A stretch of DNA of 64,000 nucleotides from Casuarina equisetifolia (Eukaryota > Streptophyta > Magnoliopsida > Fagales > Casuarinaceae). The stretch covers positions 9,734,001 through 9,798,000 of the forward strand of contig CM052355.1 of assembly GCA_028551475.1 (NCBI GenBank), in the 5' to 3' direction. The notes beneath the pieces were generated by a model. The model did not search any database and was not told the DNA's origin. It was given only the letters and a program-made list of their open reading frames with translations. Positions 23,495 to 34,371 of the stretch are shown piece after piece. The translations under genes and the position numbers were made by a program. Numbering within the stretch: the first letter of the stretch is position 1; each line of letters starts with the position of its first letter.

Positions 23495-23524
23495 TCTCTT
23501 TTTCTTTTTCTTTTTCTTTTTCTC
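23495..23524 (+). repeat. (TTTTTC)n microsatellite
   Basis: About five tandem TTTTTC units in intergenic DNA. Confidence 0.85.
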
Positions 23525-24822
23525 TTTTAATTGTCTTTATGACCCAAAAACCTTGTTTGATGGCTTATCCAAGAAATTAGGCAGCCCGCGCCAGAACATA
23601 GTCAAATTCATTTGAATCCAAGATACTTCAAAAATTCTCACTTTCTTTGTAGCCATCCTTCATTTTGGAAACTTGTGCTGTAGATTGAGAGTTATCAGTT
23701 AACTTGTGGTTGGGATGGTCTGTATTAGTCGTTATCGTCAACATTACCATGCTCTTACAATCGATTGCTGTTGGATCTTCACCTAAAACTCAAGGACTAT
23801 CTTTGATCCAAGGTGAGTGTATGATTTCAATAGGGTTTGGAAGGGAGGTGGCGGGTGGTGTTGGCTGCTTCATCGCCCCTTAAGGCTCCTCCAATAAACA
23901 TGGTTCTGTTATACTGGGGTTACAATCCATGCTGAGCTTGACGATGGTGTTCTTTTTGTTTAATTAAGAACCAGGGGTTGGATCTTATTAAGTGCTACCA
24001 CGAAACAAGGAGGGCTTGTGAGTTAGCAGGAAAATATTCAAAAAATTGTAATAGGAGGCAACTGTAAAACCTTCCAAGAACAGAAACCCCCAAGAGAAAC
24101 AAGAGAACATTGCCTACATCAACCTCTTTTTCAGAAGAACCGAGGACCCAAACCATTTGTCTATTACGGGGAGATGGCTCAATCTAAGGAAGAAATTAAT
24201 ATTAATGTTGAACAGAAGAAAATATCCGAAGAACAACATTTGCAAAGCTTCTGAGTTTACATAAAACAATCTTGGAGTACTTTTTGTGCCATAAGGAGAA
24301 CATTATGCAGCAAGTATCAATTTAGCGAATAAGATTCTAAAATATTGTTCCCCGAAGTTTCAATTCATTGCAGATTTTTTTGTCAGCTCCTATTGTCCTT
24401 CGAAGGTCGGATTTGTTCCAAAAGGAGTTGCATACCTTCAAGGAATGGGATGGAGAAAAGAATACGCTAATCTGTAAACATTGGCATAGCTTGAATCCAA
24501 GGCAATGGCAATATTATTGAGAATCTCCTTTCAGAGAACATAGTTACTTAGGGCCTTAGGGAGTATAAACAGAAAAGACCCGTCAGTTTGGGTTTTGAAC
24601 GACATGGATTTACTCGGAAACAATCTGCTTGGCCAGAAGTTTCAGAGAAACAACCAGAGAGAGACAGAGAAGGACGAGGAGCAGCGGTGTTAATGTAAAA
24701 AGTCTCTCCTTCGTTTATCCGATATTTTCGGATAATCTTTACACTTGATTTACATGGTTTTTATGGAATTGATCCTGTACAATGTTGACATCAAGGCCTT
24801 GGAATACGGAACGGAACCATGT

Positions 24823-25000
24823 CTTTAATGATCTGAATCTAGCCGGGAAGACGGGTTCTCTGTTTTCAACCTTCTTCCTGACTGCTTGAATGAAATAATG
24901 TGGTCTCCCATGTTTGGGAATGAAATTTTGCCTTTAACGATCATGAATGTGGCCGGGAAGACGGGTTCTCTGTTTTCACTTTCCTTCCTCTCACGGCTTG
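24823..25000 (+). repeat. Diverged tandem duplication, about 110-bp period
   Basis: A 27-base core GCCGGGAAGACGGGTTCTCT plus GTTTTCA occurs at 24842-24868 and again, identical, at 24952-24978. The flanks are similar but diverged on both sides (CTTTAATGATCTGAAT versus CTTTAACGATCATGAAT, then CTTCCTG..GCTTG versus CTTCCTC..GCTTG). This is a local duplication with no coding role that I can see. Confidence 0.8.
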
Positions 25001-27133
25001 GGAAAGTTTTGCTTCTGCAGCTTGTGCGGTGCAATTTCCTTCTTCAGATATGTTTGATAATGTGGCAAAAGCAGGCTTTGGGTGCTTGGCACGGCTGTCG
25101 AACAAGGATAAAACTGTACAAGCTTGCTCAGGTGCCTGTACTCGGTAGTTGTGGATTGAAGTATCATTATCTGTTACGATTATTGGCTGTAGAACGTGTA
25201 ACCGGACGAGAGGGTACCGAATCCTCCTAAAAGAGGTCGGCGTACCTTTTCTTTTTGACACCCAGGGTGAAGGCACCAAGAGCGAGAGTCACGTTGGGCA
25301 GTAAAGTGACTCCTCAAACTTTCATTAACATTCAAAAGATGCTTACAAAGTCCATCATCTATTCCTTTTAAAGGCCACCTAGCGTGATCTTTAGGAAAGA
25401 GTCTGAAGACTAACATAATTCCTACACGTTACTGCTGCAAATACAAAAGATTAAAAAAGATATGCACGCCACCTTCACGCTTACCACTTCTCCTCGTGGC
25501 TGCAACTAGCTGCTTCCCCATGCACTCTCTTGACTACTGTGTCATGATTACCTGCTTGCAAACACGCTTCAGGTTCCAAAATGCAAAAGTGATGATGTGA
25601 CCATCATCCATACCATGCCACGTAGACCGATTCATAACATTATCCAATCCAGAAGGAAAAAGATCACATTTTTCGACCTCTTTTTGGAAAAGATCACTAA
25701 GGCTTCCCGATAAGAATTACCATGGGATTTTCTTCTTTGAACGCTCAACCTTGGCTATTTTCCCAAACCAAGCTATATCAGCTAGTGAGAGACCCTCGGA
25801 AGTGTCGATTTTCATCTCCTATTCTTCAATACAGCATAATAAACTCATGCAACAGGGTTCTTCCAAATTGGTGACAATGCCGTGACAGCGCCAACCATAC
25901 TTGAGTCGTCTCATTGGACAACTGCGTTCGCTGTAGAGCCTCGGTTGGGGCAAAAGATCTTGGTTCTTGGTCAAATGGGCTTCCTATTGCACGTTTGGGT
26001 TGTGTCTGACAACGCTGTTGGGCATGGCTCTCTTATCTGCCATTTAGGAACATAAACAGGCGAAGTTCGCAAAACAAATAATCTAGGAAAAGAAAGACCG
26101 GAGGACAAGAATAAAAAGCAAATAACTTATCTACCAAAGTCATGCTTCAAAATGCACAGAATTTCATTAATGATTCTAACTAGGCTGTCCAACTTATATA
26201 TAGTTTCTGATACCTCAGAAGTGATTATATTTTCCATGTGACTAAGTATTAAACTACATATGAAATGTAATTATGTACCACTCCCCAATTTGATTAAATA
26301 TTAAAAAAGCATGGTTCACAGTTGCACCTGTTTAGGGTCGTACAAGATACTTTCAATAGTTGTTTGGCAAAAATAATATTACGTAAACATGATTTTTTTT
26401 CTTTTTCTTTTTTTGGAAAAAGCCTTTCTTGTGTATTGATAACGTAGGTTAGAATAAAAACCACACCTGGAAAGGATATATGAGGTGGACCATGAAATTT
26501 AACCCCTTAAAACATAAGCCCAAGAAATGGTTGCAAAACATTACTAAATAAAAGCATAGTGACTGGCACAAATATATAGTCCTTTTCGGAAAATAAAGAT
26601 TACAAGCATTTTCAGGGCGACTTGTAGTGCTTCAAACCTAATTAATCTTCTCATAAAATTTGCCTACATCTGATTGGTAAAGGGCACTTTCACTCTTTGG
26701 AAAATGGTAAGGGCACTTTCACTCTTCTCGTTTTTGTGATAAAGGATGCGAGAGGAAGAAAACTAATAAAAACTTAAAAAAGAAGACCACCCCTTTTGGA
26801 CGAACCATAATAATCAAAGAGGCATCACCGCCATGTCCATTTGACTCAAACTGCGACCAAATATAGGCATGCACCATAAATAAAATGACAGGTTATCAGA
26901 AACAAGTGGAGGAACGCTCTTTTCTTCTTTCTCCGCTGAGCTTCCTGGTCTACAATATTCCTTTGCATTGTAACGTAAGTTTCAGACTATCGTTTCCCAG
27001 CCCATAAAACCGGCCAAGTGACGGAGTTCTTTCATTTCTTCTTCTTCTTTTTCCCTGTTCTACAACGCCTTTTCCCTGATATCGGAAGAACTATTTTTTC
27101 TTTTTATCTCCCTTGATCATGATTTATCCAGCC

Positions 27134-27141
27134 TATTTAAG
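27134..27141 (+). promoter_or_regulatory. Possible TATA box of the SAUR gene at 27236
   Basis: TATTTAAG lies 95 bases before the ATG, a plausible distance for a short-leader SAUR gene. It is a weak motif match and no other core element confirms it. Confidence 0.35.
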
Positions 27142-27235
27142 TGATTCTAGTCCGACTAGACTAATTTTTTCTTTTTGATAATCCGTGATCCATGAAAGGT
27201 ACTGCATTTAGCCGTCTGGAAATTGGAATCGACAG

Positions 27236-27649
27236 ATGAAGCATCAATTATGTCAGGTTGCCCGGTTGAAGATTGTTTACCGTTTATTTCAACGGTTGGC
27301 ACTTCACCACAAACCTTTGCCCATCGCCGGAGAGAGTAAGGAAGCCCGCCGGACCTTGAACGAGTCATTGTTGGAGGGAGAGCTGTCCGATGACAAGCCG
27401 GGTTCAAAGACAGCCATGCAAGTTCCAAAGGGGTTCTTGGCAGTTTATGTAGGGCCAGAGCTTCGAAGGTTCGTGATTCCAACGAGCTATTTGTCGATGC
27501 CGGATTTTAGGCTTTTAATGGACAAAGCAGCTGCAGAGTTTGGGTTCGAGCAAGAGGGTGGCCTTAGAATCCCTTGCGAGGAGGAAGACTTTGAGAAAAT
27601 ATTAGTAGCATGTTGGGCTAACAACAAAGCGAAGGTTAAGAAGGTGTAG
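27236..27649 (+). CDS. SAUR-family auxin-responsive protein, 137 aa
   Basis: SAURs are small auxin-up proteins; known members promote cell expansion by inhibiting PP2C.D phosphatases and so activating plasma-membrane H+-ATPases. This intronless gene has the complete SAUR core at residues about 62-124: VPKGFLAVYVGPELRRFVIP, then a YLSMPDFRLLMDKAAAEFGF segment and IPCEEEDFEKIL. The N terminus (MKHQLCQVARLKIVYRLFQR) is basic and amphipathic, and a Lys-rich tail (NNKAKVKKV) ends the protein. The length is normal for a SAUR with an N-terminal extension. The ATG at 27236 is the first in the frame. It is not a close relative of the second SAUR at 31114-31635, whose N-terminal motif differs. Confidence 0.93.
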   Translation: MKHQLCQVARLKIVYRLFQRLALHHKPLPIAGESKEARRTLNESLLEGELSDDKPGSKTAMQVPKGFLAVYVGPELRRFVIPTSYLSMPDFRLLMDKAAAEFGFEQEGGLRIPCEEEDFEKILVACWANNKAKVKKV

Positions 27650-30600
27650 GGCGAGCTACCGACTAATATTCTGACGCAAAGAATTTTACTGACATGATCC
27701 TTCTACTTTCTTCCATGAAAGATGTCAACTAATAGGTGTAATGGTGTAATAGTGGCCTTTTTTTATTCTTTTGGGAAACGTTTGTAATGTAAGTTTATGT
27801 CTTGCAGTCATCATATGCTACTCGAAACAAGGTTTTTCTGTTTTTTTCCTTCTCTGTAATTTGTCGAATACCAGTTACTTGTTACGATGGTTTGTGAAGA
27901 TGCAAGCAAGTTAGATTGTTGAAAATGTTGTTCTGTATATACCATGTCAGAAACGCCTAATAAAGAGATTTCTGTTCATACCTAGGCAATAAGGGCTAAG
28001 CATTTGAAGGAAATCTGCTTTGTTGCGTTACCATCTAATTAAGAGATTCAATCTCTTCGATCCCAGAACAAACATACTAGATTATGATAGCTTCTGAATA
28101 CACCTTGGGGTCTTGAACTTCGGTCTCTTCTATCAAATTAGGTGCAAATTGTTAAAAACAATGTAGCAAAGTCTCACCTTATCTAAATATTGATCAAGAA
28201 TCATCTCTATAAGAAAGAACAACTTGTTTACTTTTGACTCAACTTTTGGATAAGCTTTGGTTTTATACATAGTTTCTAAGTTTAGATTTAAATATGATAT
28301 TCCTTTAGTTGTAGACAAAGATTCTAGAGGAAAAGTTTTCTTATTCTGAAGAGTAATAAAAATAGTGTATCAAAGTTTCAAATTGCTTAAATATTTCTTG
28401 AAAATTCTCTTTAGAAATAAAAAAAAAAGATCTATTAACTTTTGGATAAGAATAAACAATTTAACATGACATCAAAACCAAACTTTTAAGTAAAGATCCC
28501 TTATACTCATAGATTTAAGTAGGTCTTTCTAGGAAACATTTCCCTACACTAGGCATAAAAGGACACCTAATCTAATGTCTCACATTGTCAAGACATTAAT
28601 ATTTTGTGTTTTTTATGTATAAAAGTATTTCATTCCCTTATAATTGATTTTAAATAAGAAAGTAGTTCTTATAACATAAATACTACTAAGTTTGTGGTAA
28701 CATAACTCTAAGATTTGATAACCTTATCTTTTGATAATCTAAATAACTATCATTACAACAAGAATTATGAATATACAGAATGTATTGATTATAATGTTAT
28801 GTTACACTATCACGAAGCTTTCATAAATACCTACAAAGGATTTGATATTAGAAAATGTATATTTAACCATTATAAAAACTCCATTGTTCTAAATTCCTTA
28901 TTTTTTTTTGGATAGTCGAGCTGGAAATGTTCATTCCTAAATTTCTTATTCGCAAAATCATTGGTTTTTTTTTTCTCATCCTAGCAAATCTTATTTACTT
29001 GAAATCGTTACATGTCCCTCTTTGTTAAACATCCCAAATCACATAAAATATAAATGGATAGCGTCTGAATCTGATCATTCAAAAGTTGATAAACTATTAG
29101 ATTTATAATTATATGGTTTCGAAGAAAATAGAAACCTTCAACATTGATGCTTTTATAACGCTTTAGAGCTTTAACTTTCGAGTAATAGCTCTACTTTTAC
29201 TACCATAACTAGTCAGTCTAAAGTGCCAAAACATATACAGATTCTTCTTAAAAGTTGCTATATGTTAGTAAAAGCAATAATAATTCCATCAGACTTATTC
29301 AAATTGGTACTTATTCCAACAATCTGACGGGCACTGATGTTTATCATTAAAATGAACCACCATTAATGGATTCATTCATTAGGAGTAAAATAATTGCCTT
29401 AATCGTCCATTTGAAACGTACAAGTTAGTGAGAGTCTTGTTGCCATCTCCTCCACCACACATCAGACCTACGTAATTCTATGGATGATGGAGCCCCAGGT
29501 GCAGCCTTCACACGTCGACCGCCTCACTCATTTTCCACCCAGATGTGTTCCCAGTCTCTGTGCTGATTTCAGTCTACTTCTTGTCCCCAGGCAAGGTTCC
29601 AGTCAACGGCGGCCTGGTAATTAAGAAGTGCAACTTGAACCCATTACTGTTCCTTTGTTATAGAAAATTAACATGGTCAGCTAGGTAGAAAATTAAAAAC
29701 TAGATGCCGACATTTCCCAATTAACTAAACATAAGAATCTAGGGACGATCAGAAAACACATGAAAATGGCTGCCTCCGATTTAACAATTGTTACTTTCCT
29801 TTCCCATTGGTGTAGTGTTTGGTAACATCTGCTATACAAAATAAATTGAGGAACTCCGTTACTGGAAACCAGATTGGACTCAGCCAGAAAACTTCAACTC
29901 ATGCTTATTCAAATAGCAATCATATTCCTTAAACGATGCCAGGACTAGGAAGTAAAGAAATAGAATGAAATCTCCATAAGCGCATATTTTAGAACCATTG
30001 TATGTGTTTGATACCTATGGAAAGGAAAGGAAGCGACATTCCAGTTTTGGAATGTGAGAAAGAAGGGAAGATCCACTTTTGAATGGGGATTAAGGTTGAC
30101 TACCCCGAAGAGAAATGCAGGGTGATTATGAAGGACCATAATGATGAATCTGATGAGACAGCAAATGGTTTCCCAGATCGTGAACTTAAGTTGATTATTC
30201 AGTTCATATAATCGTGGACTTAAGGCCCTTCTGACTTCAACTCTCTTCTCTTTTTCCTCTTCCTTTTTTTATTTTCCTTTTTTTTTTTTTTGGGTGGGGG
30301 TTTCTTTGATAATGGGATTCAATTGTCAAGTAGGACGATTAAAACCAGTATTTTTTTAATATAAATTTAAATCTCTTATAAAAGTCAGTATCGATTGTTG
30401 ATTGTTTGTAGCCTATTAAAAGTATTCAGAGTCTACTAGAAGATTTAGTTTACATTTAAACATTATCTGTTCACATTATTCGGGATAGAACTTCCATCCT
30501 CGACAAGACCCCTAATTGAGGACGGAACTCAAGAGTGTTTATGTAAGATGTTGAATGGAGAGTCACTATCATATATTTAGGTCTTACTTTTATTAATTTT

Positions 30601-31113
30601 TTCCTTATTGGCAATTGACTTTGTACTTTTACCTAAATTTGCTTTAAATGAGTACGGCCGACATGTTTTATATTGACTTCTGATTAATTTCTGACAGATA
30701 CGTGAGGTCGTCCGATAGTAAGGGCAAGGAGAGTCACCCTCGTTATTTTCTATTCTCTGCTACTCTTTCCTTCTCACCAAAGTGGATCTAAATCTCATTA
30801 CACCCGTACAAGAATGCCATTATCAGTGTGTCATGATACATATACTCCTGATATGGAACTCAATGCTTTTCCTGTTAAGTGATCCAGAAAATCTCATGCT
30901 TATGCCCTTAATTTTGACAAAAGTAGGGGCAGATACAATAAAAACTGGTGATATCCCACTAAAACTGTTCTCCTGCATTAAAAGAACCCGACCTTATTAT
31001 CTCTAAAATCTGCTTTGACATCTCACTCTTCTCCCCCGTACATGGCATACACAACAGAAGAGAAAACGAGAAAGAAAAAGAAAAGATTGGGTGGAAGAAG
31101 AAAAATTAATTAG
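27650..31113. other. AT-rich spacer between two facing SAUR genes
   Basis: About 3.5 kb with no supported gene. The two SAUR genes converge on it, so it contains both 3' ends. Long AT-rich stretches around 28.1-29.4 kb have only short chance frames. Confidence 0.5.
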
Positions 31114-31635
31114 TCATCTACAGGTTTGGGGATGATGAGAAGGTGTAAGCTCACAATCTGCCGAGTAGCACCCTATCTTTTCGTTGTCTGCGTCGAAACC
31201 AACCTCATGCAAGTAGAACAGCTCTTTTTTCTCTTCAACCACCTTCAAGATTTTCTCGAACAGAGACACTTCGCATGGAATCTTGAGCACTCCCTCCTGT
31301 TGGAAGCCAAACTCTTCTTCGGCTTCTCGCAGTAAAATCCCAAATGCTTGGTGACCCAAGTATTCAGTCGGGATTATGAATCTCTTCAGCTCCTTCCCTA
31401 CACAAACCGCGAGGAAGCCTTTCGGAACGGCATCATTGGAACTCCCTGTAAAATCTGTGAAGGAGAGCGTTCTCTTTAGGAATTTGATGCTTTTACTGCC
31501 AGAGCTGGCGCTGGTAGTGCTAGAAGAAGTAGCATCGGAGCTGGTCTTCGGAGCATTCGCAAGTTTTTTCCACTTCTTGAGGATCTGTTGAAGCCTAACA
31601 ATCTCTCTGATCTTGTTAGACTTCTTAGACTCCAT
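31114..31635 (-). CDS. SAUR-family auxin-responsive protein, 173 aa
   Basis: The SAUR core lies at residues about 68-130: VPKGFLAVCVGKELKRFIIP, EYLGHQAFGILLREAEEEFG, IPCEVSLFEKIL. The N-terminal motif KSNKIREIVRLQQILKKWKK and the C-terminal CELTPSHHPQTCR mark a distinct SAUR subgroup with a conserved helical N terminus. A Ser/Thr-rich linker (about residues 32-50) separates the N-terminal helix from the core. The frame opens 26 codons earlier, but the start was set at the ATG at 31635, because MESKKSNKIREIV matches the usual N terminus of this subgroup. It is intronless. Auxin control is expected from the family; I did not find a convincing TGTCTC auxin-response element directly upstream. Confidence 0.92.
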   Translation of the reverse strand: MESKKSNKIREIVRLQQILKKWKKLANAPKTSSDATSSSTTSASSGSKSIKFLKRTLSFTDFTGSSNDAVPKGFLAVCVGKELKRFIIPTEYLGHQAFGILLREAEEEFGFQQEGVLKIPCEVSLFEKILKVVEEKKELFYLHEVGFDADNEKIGCYSADCELTPSHHPQTCR

Positions 31636-33376
31636 GAAGTAACTCGCTGCAAAGATAGCTCCGGCGACTTCTCTAACTTCAGATGGTCCCGAATGACAAG
31701 TTGGGAAAGGCACGAGAATTTAAAGAAGTTGAAGATGCTCATGTACTGTGCTAATCACAATAATGAATCATTTTTTTAATACATGTACATTAAATATAAG
31801 ACGTATATAAAATTACGATACGGCAGTTACCGGTGCAACTGCCCCAGCCCTCAGCAATCAAAAACCATCAGGGGTTTTCATTTGCTTTGTGATTCGATCC
31901 CTAGCTGAGTCCTTTCTAGATTTCAGATCCGACCCTCTTGGATTCTTCGCTTACTTTCTCCGGTTAACGTTCACACTTTTTACACGTAAAATATTGTATT
32001 CTCGAAGCTGAAAAGCTTCATAAGTCATTAACTCATTTCATTTTTAAAGGTTCATTACTTTTTTTTCCTTCTTTAGAGAAAAGCTCGAGCCATTTCATCC
32101 ATGAAACCCTCCTTTTCACTGTCAAATAAGTTAAGACTCCAGCTGCCATCTTTCTAGCAGTTTCAAATGGTGCAACTTGCCGTTTCAGACTCAGGTTTCT
32201 GTCTTCTTCTTTTTTTCAATATGTTTTTTTACCATGTCCTGGAAGTGAGTGTTTTTTCTCTAATCATCTCATACGTTGCTGCAAGCTAAATCATTTCTCT
32301 ACACCTGCTGTAATTTATTACAAGTGGTTCTGAAGCAACTGCTTTGACAGTCAAAACCCGCAACACAGGGAGGTTCTAAACAAAGTGATCAAATCTCGCA
32401 GCTTTGTCTCGATATCCGGATTTTGATGCCCATTTGCTGTTGTTTATTCAACCGGTGGTGCTTTATTTATTGACCTTTCGGGTGCTTAGGAGATCGTGGA
32501 AGGGGGCACTCGAGAAATTCCATGTGAAACCCAAATTATTTCTGGAAGAAAGAGAAAAAAATGCGTAAATTAATAAACCCAACAAGTTGACATCGCAGTA
32601 CAAAGTGAGAACATGGATGCCCCTTCCGTTCAATCATGAAATCTCATTTTATAAGGATTAGAATAACGCTGAAATGATTGATTACAGAATGATTGACTAT
32701 GGGGGTTGTGCTATTTGCACTTGGACGTTCTTGGAATCAAAACTTTCGGCTTCGTGTTTAAAATAACATGGACGGGGACGTCCACGTTCACACCGTTTTC
32801 TGCAGCCCATTCTCCATGTACTCCCCCAATCTGTCCTCATATTTAGGTTAAAAGAAAGTGAAAATTTTTCGTTATCTTCATGTATTATGGCTCCCTTACA
32901 ATTCCTAAATCTAAAAGGGATTATTGGGTATTAGAATCAGATGAAAATATTAATCAAAACCTTTTACCGACTGAAAAAGATACGTAGACCTAGTCATTGA
33001 TTTTCTGTACGATTGAAAAATGGTACTTTCCTTCTTTCTTTTTTGGGTAAGCCTTTGCCATTCCAAATGCAATTGCTAAACTATTCATCAAATGTAACAA
33101 ACGCGACAGTAGAATGTGGTTCAGTTGGCGTAGTTGTATTAAAATAGAAGGAAATAATTAAGTTGATACGGTCAGAGGTCGTAGAAGATTGACAAATCGT
33201 ACACTGGGATCTGAGAGGACTCTCAATTGTAGTTGTTAAGCTATTAAAGTGAGGTCATTATCGTAGTTGCAGATCATTGCTTAGCACATGAAGTTAGCTG
33301 CAAGAGCATGAAGCTTCTCGCTCACATGACCTCATAGCTATCCACCATATAATAAGTACACAACTATCTTAATAAT

Positions 33377-33381
<5 letters not shown>

Positions 33382-33415
<34 letters not shown>

Positions 33416-33416
33416 G
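33382..33416 (+). repeat. (TC)n microsatellite
   Basis: About 17 TC units in intergenic DNA. Confidence 0.9.
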
Positions 33417-34314
33417 AGTTAAACCCAGAATCATCTAAATAGCTATTGACAAAAGCTAAACAACTTTTTCCTAACTTGTGACTAGAAACTCTGTCTGTGA
33501 CATAGTTAAAGCGATATCCTTTGAATAATTTTCTTGTCCGAAACTTTTCATCACTTGCATTAGGGCATGCATGCAGTTCACAAAGAGGCCAACAAGAGAT
33601 GCATATTATGTGTGGAAGCCACTAAAATAGTATACAGTAGACACTCGAAACTCTAAACCTCGCTTCTCTGCTGTCTCTAAGACACCAAATAGAAGCATAC
33701 AAGAAAGTCGTGAGATCTTGTTTTCCCTCGCCGCGATGCACGTGGAGAGCAGACGAAGTCTGTGACTCCAGAAACTGGAGCAAACGAAGGTGCATCTCGA
33801 CAGTTCAGGTCACATAATTAACACAGAAAGATGTGTCCCTGCAAATTACCTCTTCGCTTCTTCCGAAAAGGGAGCAGCATGTGGTGGGGGGAGCAGATAC
33901 GGTACTCAAAAACCATGCAAGTGAACTGAATGCGGTTGCTCATTCTATTTTATCTTTTTCATCTGTGCAACCGAATGGGGTCACTTCCTTGTGGTACCAA
34001 TTCAATTATAAGCTCAGTTTCAATATATTATCAACTATCAAAAAATGAAACCATGTCAGACTGACCTAATTATTCACCAATTACTTTTCTTTGTGAGCCC
34101 CAAAAGAGAGGCAGTGGCTAATCATAGGCTGAATTCCAAAACATTAAGAACGAGCAAATGATGAAATTTAGTTCAACTGACAAAATTATTCACCAAATCC
34201 ACTTATTTGTTTTAAGTTCCTAAAGAAAAGCAGCTGATCTCTCAGGGTTCCCTCCAATCATATCTTAGGCGCTCCATTATTTCTTATGACAAGTGTTTTT
34301 AACATTAAAAGAGT

Positions 34315-34371
34315 AATATTTAAACCAAGGATAATGTGTAAATATCCTTGGTTTAAATATTTAAACCAAGG
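34315..34371. repeat. Perfect 19-bp inverted repeat with a third direct copy
   Basis: The arm AATATTTAAACCAAGGATA (34315-34333) is followed after 9 bases by its exact reverse complement (34343-34361), and AATATTTAAACCAAGG recurs at 34356-34371, overlapping the right arm. The hairpin would have a 19-bp stem and a 9-base loop. Confidence 0.9.

Larger units (their letters stand above)
22645..27235. other. Gene-poor spacer upstream of the helicase gene
   Basis: About 4.6 kb with no supported gene. The part next to 22644 should be the helicase promoter and leader; the part before 27236 belongs to the SAUR gene. It contains a TTTTTC microsatellite (23495-23524) and a diverged tandem duplication (24823-25000). 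Several open frames around 24.8-25.4 kb overlap on both strands and look like chance frames over the duplication. Confidence 0.5.

Noticed and set aside
24825-25416. A cluster of open frames of 69-114 codons on both strands
   Set aside because: They overlap each other on opposite strands, follow the tandem duplication and show no known domain.
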